Assembly: GCA_034509735.1 (NCBI GenBank)
Contig: JACGWO010000012.1
Coordinates: 27,371,188 to 27,435,187 of the forward strand
DNA length: 64,000 bases
Origin: Sesamum alatum
Taxonomy: Eukaryota; Streptophyta; Magnoliopsida; Lamiales; Pedaliaceae
Direction of reading: 5' to 3'
The notes under the pieces were generated by a model. The model was not told the origin of the DNA. It saw only the letters and a program-made list of their open reading frames with translations, and made no database searches. A program made the translations under genes and the position numbers. Below, piece after piece: positions 46,001 to 58,508 of the stretch. The first letter of the stretch is position 1; each line of letters starts with the position of its first letter.

Positions 46001-49000
46001 CAGCATAAACTAGAAGCTATTAAATATTAAACATTGATAACATAATCTTAAAAGAAGAGGCATTAGAAACAATATAAAGATACTTCCTCGTATGCTTCAG
46101 TAAGTTATTAAATATTGATTAGAAGAAGACACCTACATTCTGCTGGCAGTGATTGCAGCTGATAAGTTGAAGATAGGAAGAGAGCTGACAATGAAACGGA
46201 GTTCCTGCAGCAGTAAAATCATCACCAAAACTGTCAAAAGTGTTCAAAAGAGGTGAAATGCTGCCTGACTGCAGACACTGAAGGCAATACCTTGTGTGGA
46301 AGCTTTGAATAAAGCAACACAAATGAAAAAACAGGAATAACATAGAACCGAATCCTTCTGTCAAGTAAAACACCAAGCTGCAATAAAAATATACCACATC
46401 AAACTCAGCCAAAAAAAAAAAGAAAAATCCAGCAATTGTGTATTGCAAGTAAGTAAATCCACCAAGTAGGATTGTATGTCCATTGGAACTTCTATTTACA
46501 AAGCTTCTGACCTCACAGGTAGAGTTTTCTTGAGAACAGAAGTTCAATAAAAATGAAAGAAGGAATTGCATTTTAGGTGTTACATAGTATAGTCCATAAA
46601 TTTGAAAAGAAATTAAGACATAGGAAGCAAAACAAATGTTTTACTAGCAAAAAACCCAAAAAAAAAATTATGACATGCTTTCTTCAAATCACAGAGGTAC
46701 ACTGCAGGAGCGTCATTTGACATATATAACTAATCCAAGTCTTTACACAGAACTTAGGTACCAGGGTAATAAAATCTTAAACTCACCACAAAGAGTGGAT
46801 ATGCTGCCAGCAAGGAACGGGGAAGTGCTGAAGTGAAGTACCAGTGAAAAGAATGTGTCTGAAGAAAAGATATTAAGGAAGAATAAATAAATTTCTTAAG
46901 ATATATACTAAAAAAATAAAGAAGTAACACATAGCAGCTATCTGAAGCTCTTAATTTAACTCTTTTAAGTCAAACAAAGAAAAAGGATGCTTTTCTTTGC
47001 TTCTTAGATCATATTTCCTATGAATAGCGGTCAAATTGGCATATTAACAAGCAACAATCATACACAGTGGATCCTTATGACCTCAGCCAGCAAGTCACCG
47101 GTTTTGATTTTGGTCCTTGAGCAGGTTTTACCTGAGCATTTAAGTCCCCTCTTTCAGGAATATAAAAACCCAATCTACACAAGCTAGGAGGCCAAAACCA
47201 CCGTAGCTGAAAATTCAATGTTCATTCCTTGTTAATGTGGTGATCTAATGAATCCTATTCTACAAAAGCTTTGAGAAGATCTAAATGTCAAAATATAGGA
47301 AGCGACAAGGTTGCAGGTGCCATTTTGTCATCCAAAATTTGACTCGCATCTATTCCTGGGCACCTTGCCAAACTCATCCAGTGTACAAGGTGGAGAGTGA
47401 TGTATGTTCCTAAATATAAGTTAGCATCTATACGGCATAATAAACAATGGGTATCATTTTTTTCTTTAAGATAAGAATAAGAGCAAATCTACTGCCTCAA
47501 ATTTATAAAATTTGAATTGACATTGGTCCACACTTGTACATATGTGATGGCAGCTCAGACATGGCACAAAATACTAGTGTTGGCATCACCAATCTTCTTT
47601 TTTGTCTGAGCCCAGCTACGAACTTTTGCCAATGAACAAGGTACTGAGGAACTGACCCCATGCTAAAGCACATTTTAGAGGTACAAACTCAAGCAGTCAA
47701 CTATAATCTCAAGAGACAAAATAAGCTGGTAGCAACAATTGGTTGATGACTAACTTGCAAGGACACATACAAATTCAAGCTTACAATTATGCATGAATTA
47801 TAATTTGTGTTACACCATATAAAAGCTCCATTTACAATAAACAATGAACCAGAAAAAGACAAACTTAGCCTGCAGAGACTATCAATTTTAGGCATATATC
47901 CGACATTCAGCCAGTGATTCATGTTAAAAAGTGTAAAGTCTTCTAAAGGATACACCCCATTCAGAACTCCGATTCAAGACTGAGTTGAACCAAAAAACTT
48001 CCAGTTCAGGCCATAACAACTTCCTCCATATGACTGAATCCACCAGCATTGTCAGACCTGCAGTGCATGATTGTAATAGTTCACTTACTGTCATAATGGT
48101 ATCTAGAGACATAACAGTGCAGAAATAATAGGTTCAAGCCACAAACCTATGCAAAACAAAGCAGTTATCAGGCAGGATACTACAGCTTTTCGTAATGAAA
48201 TTGATCTAGACTGCAGTTCAATTCAAGACAGAGTTAGAGAAACGACTAAACCGTTCAGCTAGTATAGAATCACCCAAGAACACAGTAATGCCAATAGCTA
48301 ATAGCTAATATATAGGTAATCTACCCAAGCTCATCCAACCAATAACTATTTCTTAGATTGTCTTAGTCTTGTAATGTTGCTCCACAAGAAATAGAACACC
48401 TTGTGAGTAATGTAAATGGTAATCTAGCATACAAATACATCAGATTAACTATCCAGATCTTTGATGATTGACTGCTAAAAAGGATCTATTGAAACAAAAG
48501 ATAATAAAGAAATATGGCATTTTCATTGCCCCAACTCGCTAGAAAAGAGAATGTAGCCACAGAGTGAAAAAAACACAATGAACAAAGAAAAGTATATCTC
48601 GACACAATTAGTCAGCATACCAGTAGTAGCTCCAGGCCCAAAGGTGAAACAAGTAACAAGATGTCACATCTGAAGACAATGGTAGCAAAAATCTGCCCAT
48701 TTAACACAGACCCTTCAGTCAGACCAGAAAATAATAAAGATGTAAGGATGTTGCATTTAACAAATCATGTTTATCCACAGTATCTTTTTCTCCCCTTTTC
48801 TGATTGGAAGTTCTTAAGAGAACTAAAGATTCAATGAAGAGGAAAATAAGCAGAAAAGGACAAAACCAGCTATGGTAAGTATTCCAAAGAAATGCTTCAG
48901 GAACAACAGGAGTTGTTTACTAGCTCCAGAGAAGTTACAGAATATTACCATTTGAAGTCTAAATCAAAGGTAGTCAACCTACCCAAAACAGAAAAGCTAT

Positions 49001-52000
49001 GAAGTAAAATGAGTAAGTGAACACAGATAAGGTTGCCTACAAATACAAACAGATCAAAGAAAGTTACTGCTAAATAGGTCTCATAGCCAATTAATCAAAT
49101 GGCTGGGTGAATAACATGAAATGCATTGTTGGTGGGATAGTAGGCGAAGTATGTCTTGGTTAAGTCAACAGAAACATGACTTGCAGGGACAAAAAGATCA
49201 TAGACAAAAGCAAGAAACTGCAAGCTACTTCAGTGCTACATATCCATAACACACTTGTAGAAATAAATGCTATAAACTCTTAACAGCGAGGTCAAACATA
49301 CCAAATAGTTTAATGCTGCATAAAAACTTCCCCTGAACCAATACCCATACGCCAAGTTAACTGCAAACAACAAATTAAGGTAAGATGAGCCATATCAAAT
49401 ATGGCCCAGAATGATTTTTATGTTGATATTTAAAAATGTCAAGGTTCTATTTTGAAAGAACACTATAAAACTGGTGGAGAAACAAACTGCATTCCCGGAA
49501 AGACAAAAGACAGTCAACGGACATCTTCATACTGATGAATTGCAGGTAGATTAGTAGCATCGAAAGGCCTGTCTTATTAGGGCTTCATGAGTCTACACCA
49601 CTCACACATGAAGAGTTCTGTTATCCACTTTGATCATAAAAAGCAACGTCTTTAAAAGTGAAGCTATTATTCCTAGACCTTAAAGTTATTTGGGATCCAC
49701 AATGTGACGTAGGATCTAGATGTGACGTAGGATCTAGAGAGAGAGAGAGAGATAGATGAGTCTACACCACTCACACATGAAGAGTTCTGTTATCCACTTT
49801 GATCATAAAAAGCAACGTCTTTAAAAGTGAAGCCATTATTCCTAGACCTAAAAGTTATTTGGGATCCACAATGTGACGTAGGATGTAGATGTGACGTAGG
49901 ATCTAGAGGGAGGGAGGGAGGGAGGGAGAGAACCAAGAGAAACAAAAAGCTCATCTATCAACAAGAGACAATATAATAATTTAAGTTCAGTTCACCAATT
50001 AAGTGTTACTCCTAATGAGGGTTTATCCATTATATGTAGGTTTCATATAATAAAGAATGATAACCAAAGAGGTCAATCCAACTAGGAAACAAAATCAACT
50101 TACACAAGCATATCCAGTTACCAATGTCTAATTAGTAACAATAACCATTAACAATCTCCTATATAATTTAAGTTCGAAACAAGAAGGAATAGGAAAACAT
50201 TCTGAGAAAATTAATTGTTTAGAAACAACTAATAGTTATTTTTGTTGATTTGGGTTTTTGTTTAAGTTGGTTGCTTCAGTTAGATGATTATTAACTGGTA
50301 TTGCATATGCCTGGTTCGGGATACATGTATTGCTAGAACACCATCCACTCATTGGTATGACATGAAAGGTTATTTACGTTATAAATATGTTTCTTGTAGT
50401 TAGTTCATTCAATTGCAATCTCAATCAACAAGTATCAACTAAGACCTCGAGTGTTCCTGAATGGCAAATGCTCATGACATTTTATGACTTAGATTAGACA
50501 ACTAAATATGCAATCTATGAGTTTATTGTGGTCTGCATTTAGAAATTCAAAGACCTTCCCATCTCTATACTCTTTACATGAACCTTACAAAACTGGTTTG
50601 ACAATTTAAAAAATGGCTACATGCTTTGCAATCTCAAGGATGTTTGTTTTAAGATAAAATTTCAATTGTCAAATCAGATTTGTAGGTTTAATCTAAGTAT
50701 TAAAGACAAGAACCTAGGAAGCTCATCTTGACTAACACTTTTAAACTACCAAGTTAGTGAACTTGTGCTGTAATCTTCTAAAAATAAGAGAAGCACCACT
50801 AAATGTGATCACCCCTTTGGAGTTCTATAAAAGGTTGCAAATTTCAAGACGAAAGAAATTGCAGTTTTCTTTTCTTTTTCTTTTTTATATTATTTTCCTC
50901 TTGTAATTATTACACAAGAACAATGCAATTCTAGCTGAGAAATTTACCTAGACCAAATGCCAATATGTTAGGAAGGGGGCGCGTGCAGTAGAACAGCATG
51001 TGAAACTGAAGCGTAGTCAATATTACAAAAAACACTTCCACCTGAGAACCAAAATTCTTCCTGATCTGCAAAATTTTAGAGGTAACTTTGCATCAGTGAC
51101 TATCATACCCAATGAAGACACAAAGAAATTCTGAAGAATACGAAACTCTGCAAGAAAGGGCATAACTGGAAGTCCAGCATCAGATATCAAAATAGTAGAA
51201 TAACACAAGAAGTGTTGTGAAAGAAACGAAAATAAAACTACTAAAAATGCGGTAAAACACCAAGATCTGATCAATTTATGGAATCACTTTTTTCCGGCAT
51301 AAACATCTTTGAGGGTATGAAGAAATAATTTGCATCACAACTTTTGATATGGAAAATACCTTATCACAGCAATAACAATCATATTGTATGCTCTTAAAGC
51401 ACGATTAACTAAAAACTGTGCAGGAGAGAATAAGAACAGAAGAGTGAAGAATATACATTTCAACTTTATACCTGAATGCGGAAGAACCGCAATGTAGACA
51501 GGATAACGCAACCTAACACCAGACGAACTGGACCAAAAAAATGATAATGTGAGTTGGCAGGGAGAATACAGAATAAGAAAGTGGATACAGAAAGATCAGA
51601 GGATAGAACTTAAATGTGATCAATCTATCATGATCACTCATTTAAGACACCAAGTGATCGAAAGAAGTAGAAAAAGCACATAAGAAAAATCTGGGAGCCA
51701 TAAAATGGTCAATAAAATTATCGTAGGGGTCGAAAATTGTTAAATAGAGAAAACAAACAATATTACAAAATGAGGCAATAACTGACACAGAACCTTTTTT
51801 TCCCTAAGCTCAACCAAACTACTAAATGATTTCACTTCTACCAGTAACATAGAAATTAATATAAGGAATATGTAGGACATATGTTTCAAGGATAAATGAG
51901 AAATTTACTATTCAACAATATCTGCATTTTTTGTTTGTGATGCACAATATATTATAATACAGACCTAGATCTAATTTTTATGATGTTTTTGTTAGAGACT

Positions 52001-54581
52001 CTCCTCATTGCGATTTCAAAATGATTAATGCAATTAAATTGCAATTTTTTCATCTGAAGTTTGCAAAAGGTTTGACCCCTTCCATTCCATTTTTATCATT
52101 TTATTCTGGGGACATAATAATAAATCTTAATGTGTCTCACAACCGAGTTCATTTTGATTTGGTTTTGGAAAGACTCGGATGTTTCCATTTTTGCCTAGGA
52201 TCCACAATTAAGCATATGGATCCTTAATTGGTCTACCATAGAGTTACCATGAATCAAGTGAAGTATCATAAATCATCAATTCAACGAAGACATTATAGCA
52301 GTCAAGACTCCATACAACAGAATAATCCAATCAGCCAAATAATTCTTCAACCGTTCACTCATGATAATTACTCAAATTGATAGTCAACAGATTAGAAACT
52401 ATTCCTATATGTTTCCCGAATAAACAGAAGAATCCTATCACATTTGTGAAATTTTATCAAATAGCATTATGCCTCTACCACATGAAAGGGGGCATGCTTT
52501 GTGGAGCCAATTTCTAACTTTATGAAACCAATATTAGCATGCTGACATTCTTCAACAGGTTACATTTGCATAAATTAAATCTTCATCAGTCACCCAAAGG
52601 TCAATAGACAAAGTAATTGAATCAGGTGTACATACAAGCACAATTCACAGTGAACTGTGCAACTACAAAGACACTGATCTTTTTTCTATATAGCCTTTGC
52701 AACTGAAGTACTTCAGTGATACACCATTAGTGAATCTACAAGGATCTGAAAGATATCAAAAAGATACATACTACATGTGACAATGCACAAGCCTATAAAG
52801 CAAAAGGAGACTAAATAGCATCTCATGCTCCCACGTAATATCTTGGCAAAGAAGGGTAGCATCAATTAAATAAAACATAACAAGATGCACACGCCAGTAA
52901 GGTATTACCTGCATAAAGGCTGTATATTTTTGGCAACTGTAATAAACTTGCTGCTAGGACAAATGGAGAGGCTAAAATTGATACAAGCAGGGCACCTGCA
53001 AAAAAATAATTGTTATGCTAGAAGAACCATAACCTCATTAGGTGACCCCGATGCTTCTATTTATTTCTAAATTTGAAGATTAGGCTTCCTCATAACCGGA
53101 AACTTCTGTGCTAGAAGTTGCTAAAGTAAAATCTTGCAGTGATCAATTTCAAGAAGAACGAAACTTGAGGAGTGGCTAAATCATGGGTACTTTTTGGGTG
53201 GATAAGTGGCTAAATCAATAGTGTTAAGTAGTGCTCCCATCTAGCAGTTGCCTATGGTCCAGAATGTTGCAGCAAATTGTGGCCCATCTAAACCTAATGT
53301 CTATCACTGCAATTCATTACAGTATGCACCTTCTCATATATTTCAGGTGTTTTTTCATGAAACTCATGTATAGTAATCCAAAGGATTCCCCACGAATGTT
53401 CACAGCTGACCTATAAAGTGAACATTACAAACGGTAAATGGGCTAGATGCCCGGCGTAATCAAAGTTTTGAAGTTTCTAGATTAAATAGTTATGAGTATC
53501 TAGTCAAACAGAATTTAACTAAGCAGGCAACCGATGGAGTACCTCTACACTATATCTAATCAGGAACAGCGCATGTTAGCATTGGAGAACTAGTATAAGA
53601 AACCATACCTATAAATGTGCGAGGAACAACTCCAGGAAATTCCAAGTGATCATACTGACATGGTCCACAAAAACAAAACACAAATATAAATTTATAAACA
53701 ATAAAAGTTAATAGAATACTCCACCAAAACCGTAAATATTTGTAACCGAGCAAAATATCTGGTTTTACCTTCTCTATGCGATGCCGATGATATAATATGT
53801 CGTGCATTGCCTAAACGATAGAAGCACACAATTTTAAGATTCATGGTCGTTTCTCAATTTTCATCAAGACCAAACAAATAAAAGAAACCACTTATATCCG
53901 AGAAAAAAGTAAAGAAGCCCAAAATCCTCAAAACCCGGAAACAAAATTCAAAAAAATTATTTTACCGAACACATTGTTGAAAAACCCAATTCTAAAAACC
54001 CGAAAAGACGATCAAGAAAATAGGTGTTGGAAAACCCAAAATCCCGGTAACCCGAAAATAAAAACAAATAATCCGCGAATTACATATCAACTTCAAGATT
54101 CTTGGCCCTTCCTCAGTTTTCATCAAGACCAAACAAATAAACAAATCCAAATATTTCCAAGGAAAAAGTAAACAAAAACCCAAAATCCCCAAACTCCGAT
54201 AATAAATTCAAACAAATATTTCATCGAACACGTTCTTGACAAACCCAAAATTCTGAAAATCCCGGAAAGAAGATCAAGAAGATACTTCCAAGAAAAGAAG
54301 TTTGAAAAACCCAAAACCCCAAGAACCCGGGAATAAAAACAAATATCCGCGAATTGCATCACACCTGAACATTGAAGCTTTCTTCGACCTTCGTGTAAGG
54401 TGCCATGAACACATAAAAAGCGGCAATCGAACCCAACAACAGATCGTAACCTTATTCCAAACCATTCGCAAAGCAAATTCATTAATTAGCAATTTAAGTA
54501 AACAACTAGAACCGAAACGTGATTAAGGTTGCTCAGAATCATCGTACCATAAAGTTGCATGAATTTGGAATTGAGAGCCAT
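43059..54581 (-). CDS. ALG12: ALG12, dolichyl-P-Man:Man7GlcNAc2-PP-dolichol alpha-1,6-mannosyltransferase
   Basis: ER-membrane mannosyltransferase of family GT22 (EBS4 in Arabidopsis) that adds the eighth mannose to the N-glycan precursor. Twenty coding exons joined by GT-AG sites and frame: 54581-54548, 54450-54365, 53810-53769, 53654-53609, 52995-52909, 51527-51472, 51065-50948, 49360-49302, 48692-48621, 48210-48147, 48057-47954, 46858-46787, 46377-46291, 46204-46137, 45431-45363, 45291-45209, 44536-44437, 43746-43681, 43305-43212, 43136-43059; 1485 nt, 494 aa. Family marks: [94 protein letters not shown]. Hydrophobic segments run throughout. Start [12 protein letters not shown] is the only ATG that joins the second exon in frame. 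No lesion was seen. Confidence 0.95.
49587..49930. repeat. 169-bp tandem duplication in ALG12 intron 7
   Basis: Two copies, 49587-49755 and 49756-49919, start ATGAGTCTACACCACTCACA and end in GTGACGTAGGATCTAGA followed by (GA)n in the first and (GGGA)n in the second. They differ by a handful of bases. The duplication lies between the exons 51065-50948 and 49360-49302. No effect on splicing is expected from the sequence. Confidence 0.9.
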
Positions 54582-56432
54582 TATCCTTGGTATGGAGCGC
54601 AAGTCCAGACCTCTGGCGGAGAAATAGAGCGTTAATTTTCAATTCAGCCCCTGAAGTTCCGGTATTTGGTATTATTTCCCAGTGAAGACGGCATGACTCA
54701 TCAGTACACACTTTCACAATCGCCCCCAAGTCCAACTGATCCGTTTAATTCAAATCGCACTGCAAGGTTTCGTGTTAAATTGCGTTTAGCCCCTTCAACT
54801 CTTTAAATTAACATTTTCCCCCCTTAAATTATATTTATATGACACACTCCCCCTCTCAAATCTAAAAATAGACACTTCAACCATCGTTCGTGAGTGACCT
54901 GTCAAAAGAAAATAAACAAATTGAAATTAAAACAACAAAAAATTTATACGAATAATTCATTATGAAACTTTGAATGGGGATTAATATAATTGTACGTGTC
55001 CATTAGAAACTAAATATTAATATTGGCCTTGAAAGGAGAGACATACATTCTCTCGGCTAAAATCGAATTGGATTTTTTTGTTGCAAATCGTTCATATCTT
55101 ACTCCATTCAATATACATATATTGTGTGTATAAAAAAATCTAAATAAAATACGTAATATCATTTTTATACACGTGGTTTGTGTATATTGAATAGAAGAGT
55201 ATGAGTTGAAATACAGTTTACAACAGAAAATTCAATCCGTTTAAGTGTCTGGACGCTTATTACATACTCAATCCTTTTTCAAAAAATGAAAATATTTGAC
55301 TATCATCTACCATTATATGTGTCAAATATCGAGTGGAGCATTTACAATACCACGATTAAAGGAAAAGCATACGGAACTGAAGAGGGAGTATTTTGCCCAC
55401 GGCATAATTTAGGATCGTGGAACATCAAATTTATAAGTTGTGAAGACATAATATTATTTGAGGAATAATATGTATGAATACATTATGTTTGCTTTGTTAT
55501 TGGAGTGTTTTATTTTGTTTCGTGGAGATAAAGAGCGAAAAACAAAGATAAATAAGAGTGTGTTAGAAATATATGTATTTTTGGGTTTGCTTTTGGAGTT
55601 AATTTTAAATAGTAAAAAATGTATTGTATGCATTGTATAGTATATTAAGAAACAAAAAATACTATTCATTGTCAAATCATATATCTTTTATATATTTTTA
55701 TCAGTGTATATATGTATGTAATAATATTTATTTGTTTGTAGGTGGATTAAATTATATAATATATTATTATATAGGGGATTGAGCCAAAACCTCTTAAACA
55801 CCCAATGAAGGCATTTTGAGAGTAGGTCATGTTTGATTTTGTTTTCGATCCATCTCAAAGATAGAACGAAAACAAAACCAAACATAATTTTATACTTTTT
55901 TTTTTTTTCAAGATTGGTGGTAATGAATGCTACTTTTTTTTTTCTGTTTACTTTTTCTTTTCACGAGTGCACGCAAACCAAAATATCTCAGTAATTTGTT
56001 TGTATTTTTATTTGTAGTCTTCAGTTAACTACTAGTTAAAGTAAACATATTTTTATTTATACGAATTCTCATTGTAAATATATTAATTTGATACAACAAA
56101 TCAATATAATACATAATTTTATTAAGTAATTCAATCATTTTCTCATTTCATAATAAAATTTATACAAAATTAAAAATACATATTTTCCACCATAAATTGA
56201 ATATTAAAAATGAAAATAAAGAAAAACAGGCCTTACTGTCCTCACATATTTGGCCAAAAGACATTATTCTCACTGCCCCATCATCTTCAACTCATTCATC
56301 TCAACACGCTTCATTTCGATCTCCAGAATCTGGTGCAAAAGCCCAGATACAAATTTTCTAAATCCGCACATTTTTTTTTACTACAAATTACAATAAAAAA
56401 AACTTTGTAATAAGAAAATTACTTCAACAGCA
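54582..56432. other. Intergenic, ALG12 to the cysteine-rich gene
   Basis: 54582-54735 probably holds the ALG12 5' leader. An imperfect inverted repeat with arms of about 75 bp spans 55061-55240, and a 20-base stem with two mismatches lies at 55831-55883. The rest is AT-rich. The short open frames here show no domain. Confidence 0.5.
55061..55240. repeat. Long imperfect hairpin
   Basis: The left arm (GAATTGGATTTTTTTGTTGC... CATTCAATATACA...TATAAAAA) folds back on the right arm (TTTTTATACAC... TGTATATTGAATAG... ACAACAGAAAATTCAATCC) around a centre near 55150. The arms pair over about 75 bases with many mismatches. A MITE relic is the simple reading. Confidence 0.55.
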
Positions 56433-56440
56433 TATAAATA
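56433..56440 (+). promoter_or_regulatory. TATA box of the cysteine-rich peptide gene
   Basis: TATAAATA is a canonical plant TATA element and lies 96 bases before the likely start codon position. Transcription would be expected to start near 56465-56475. Confidence 0.5.
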
Positions 56441-56528
56441 TCCATATCTCTCAATTGCTCGCAGTAAACTACAGAAAACATACAGTATTCGTAATCAGTC
56501 TGTCCTCGTACAAATAATTGTTCGCCGC

Positions 56529-56804
56529 ACGAACGAGAAGTTGCCTATCGTCGCCTTATTCATCGCGCTTGCTATGCTGCTAGCGAGCGACGTCAAGGCA
56601 GCGAAGGCGATCGCCGGAGGCGCCGCAAAAATTCATGAAATCACATTTCCAGATAAATGCTTTGACGGGTGCAACAGGGAGAATTACTGCACCTGCAGAG
56701 TTAAAGACAGTGAGCGCATTTTCTATTGCACGTTATGCAGAAAACAATGCAAGCAGGGATTGGACGGATGTGATAACTTGCCGGCTGGGCCGCCGTGTCC
56801 CTGA
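56529..56804 (+). CDS. Small secreted cysteine-rich peptide; expected ATG reads ACG
   Basis: Read from ACG at 56529 the frame gives 91 codons: a typical signal peptide (NEKLPIVALFIALAMLLA, cleavage likely after SDVKA), then a short linker and a cysteine-rich domain with nine Cys (KCFDGC, YCTC, FYCTLC, QCKQ, GCDN, PPCP). The frame is open upstream but holds no ATG; the first in-frame ATG is 56574, inside the signal core. A T-to-C change in the start codon, or a non-AUG start, would explain this. A TATA box lies at 56433 and AATAAA at 56944-56949. I do not recognise the family; such peptides are often antimicrobial or signalling, which is inference. It could also be a recently silenced gene. 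Confidence 0.65.
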   Translation, partial: TNEKLPIVALFIALAMLLASDVKAAKAIAGGAAKIHEITFPDKCFDGCNRENYCTCRVKDSERIFYCTLCRKQCKQGLDGCDNLPAGPPCP

Positions 56805-58118
56805 GCCCAGCCCAAATCCCGGTTGGGCCGCCGTGTCCCTGAGCCCACCAAATGATTTGGGCTGGGCCTATTGCCGATCCAGTAGAGTTAATTCGGCTGG
56901 TCTTAAATCGCTGGTGTTTGTGCTTTGGATTGAGCTTTTATTTAATAAAGCTTTCACATTAATTGAAATATTTCCACCAATAGTTATTTTTTTCCCCATT
57001 TTTATTCTTCAATTGCTTTGTTATTTTTTAAGAGGTGAAAACTCAATAATTTACCTCTTTATTTGTGATAAAAAATTAATAGTTTCGTGGTATTTCCTTA
57101 ATTTCAATTTGTCATTCATTTTTATAACCATATTACTTTTATTACGTTATGCTACGTTTGTCGCATGAAAAATGATATTTGTTGAGTGTCTTGAATCTTG
57201 ACTCTATTTTTTTTTTAAGTAAAGTGATGAACTATTATTTATTTTGAATAAATCGATTATGATTATTCATATCAAATATCTTATATGTAATAACTTACTA
57301 ACAACTATAACCATTGCTCTATATTAATCACATATTATAAAGTAAAATTACACATACTATTGAGTATAACAATATTTCACGCTGATGGGTTATAATTTAT
57401 GACCTTAAGAGTCATGGGAGTTCATTTTCGTAAATTGAGTTAAGCTTTATTAGCTTAATCTTGACTTTGTTGAAAGTATGATAAAATAAGTGAAAGTAAA
57501 TTACTCAAACTTCTTTATGTTACAATTCAATTATATCTAACTAGTAGCGAACGGCATATTCGACGTGTTAGTATATATTTAAAAATTTTAATTAAGAGAA
57601 AGAAAAAGAACATATACGAATAATTGATTGAAATCAAATTAAATTAACTTTAAATGTAAATAAATGAAAAAATATTGATAAACTATTAAATGTGAAAATA
57701 TGATAAAAAAAAGTGATTAAAAATTGTTTCCTTTACAACTCAATTGTATATAATAAGAAGCCAACGACACATATTCGATGTGTTTGTATATTTTATTATT
57801 TTATAATCTTTAATTAAGTAAAAAGGAAGAAGATAAAATGAAAAATCCAACATAATTAAATTAAATTAACTTTAAATGTGAATAAATAAAAAAGTTATTA
57901 ATAAAATCAATTATTAAACTGATGGTTATTTTTATGGAATAAATTGAGCATTAATTAATCTCAACAAAATTATTAAAATTACATAATAATTCAAAATAAT
58001 CAAAATAATAATTAGTATAGTACGTTGGCGTCGAGCCCTCGAACCGGCCTTCCTCTGCACCTTTTCCTCATCGAACAAGTTCGCGAATCACCAAAATCAC
58101 CCCTCGGCCGCCGCGGAA
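56805..58118. other. Intergenic, with repeat ends
   Basis: A 24-bp repeat (TGGGCCGCCGTGTCCCTGAG plus four bases) at 56786-56809 recurs at 56824-56847. At 57541 and 57757 the minus strand shows hairpins on ACACGT/ACACAT near CTAG or related ends, like Helitron 3' ends, with similar sequence following each. The rest is AT-rich. The 60 bases before 58119 are C-rich and probably the uL18 leader. Confidence 0.45.
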
Positions 58119-58508
58119 ATGGCAGCTCCGGCGACAACTCAGGGCGCCCACCTCCTCCGCTTAATCCTCTCCTGCCGGAAAATCACCGCCCAAGTGACGT
58201 GCACAAGCACTCACTCCATCGTAGCCATGGCTTCGTCCAGCGAACAAGAATTCGCTAAAGAGTACAGAGCGAAGCTCAACCGTTTTCCCCGCGCCAACAT
58301 CTTCTGGGACTCCAAAACTGCTTCCAGAATCGGGGATAAGATCGGCGTCCGCCTCAGAGAAACCGGGGTCTCGGGCGTCCGAATTGACGTGCAAGAAGAG
58401 CTATCGCGGCCCCTCCATTATCGCAAGATGGTGGGTCCGTTCTTCGACTCGGTAAAGCGGTCGGGAATCACCATCGATGGTGCTGAGGGTTTAATTTTTC
58501 TGGGTTGA
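58119..58508 (+). CDS. Ribosomal protein uL18 family, mitochondrial type
   Basis: A 129-residue protein of the L18p/L5e family, a 5S rRNA-binding protein of the large ribosomal subunit. The core reads YRAKLNRFPRANIFWDSKTA, then IGDKIGVRLRETGVSGVRID and LHYRKMVGPFFDSVKRSGI, which follows the uL18 pattern of a helix, a strand ending in a D, and H-Y/x-x-R-V/K. The first 35 residues from ATG 58119 are rich in Ala, Ser, Thr, Arg and poor in acid, as in an organellar presequence; a second ATG at 58227 (GCCATGGCT context) would give a 93-residue form without it. The bacterial-like DRGG loop is replaced by DVQEEL, as is usual for plant organellar members of this short type. No intron is present in the coding part. 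Confidence 0.85.
   Translation: MAAPATTQGAHLLRLILSCRKITAQVTCTSTHSIVAMASSSEQEFAKEYRAKLNRFPRANIFWDSKTASRIGDKIGVRLRETGVSGVRIDVQEELSRPLHYRKMVGPFFDSVKRSGITIDGAEGLIFLG

Noticed and set aside
46119..46571. Open frame of 150 codons on the minus strand
   Set aside because: It runs through two ALG12 exons and the intron between them in another frame; the exon reading is in the ALG12 entry.
54123..54482. Open frame of 119 codons at the ALG12 5' end
   Set aside because: It covers ALG12 exon 2 in the wrong frame; the correct frame joins exon 1 at 54548 to exon 2 at 54450.
55286..55640. Two 60-codon open frames
   Set aside because: No homology or gene context; AT-rich spacer composition.
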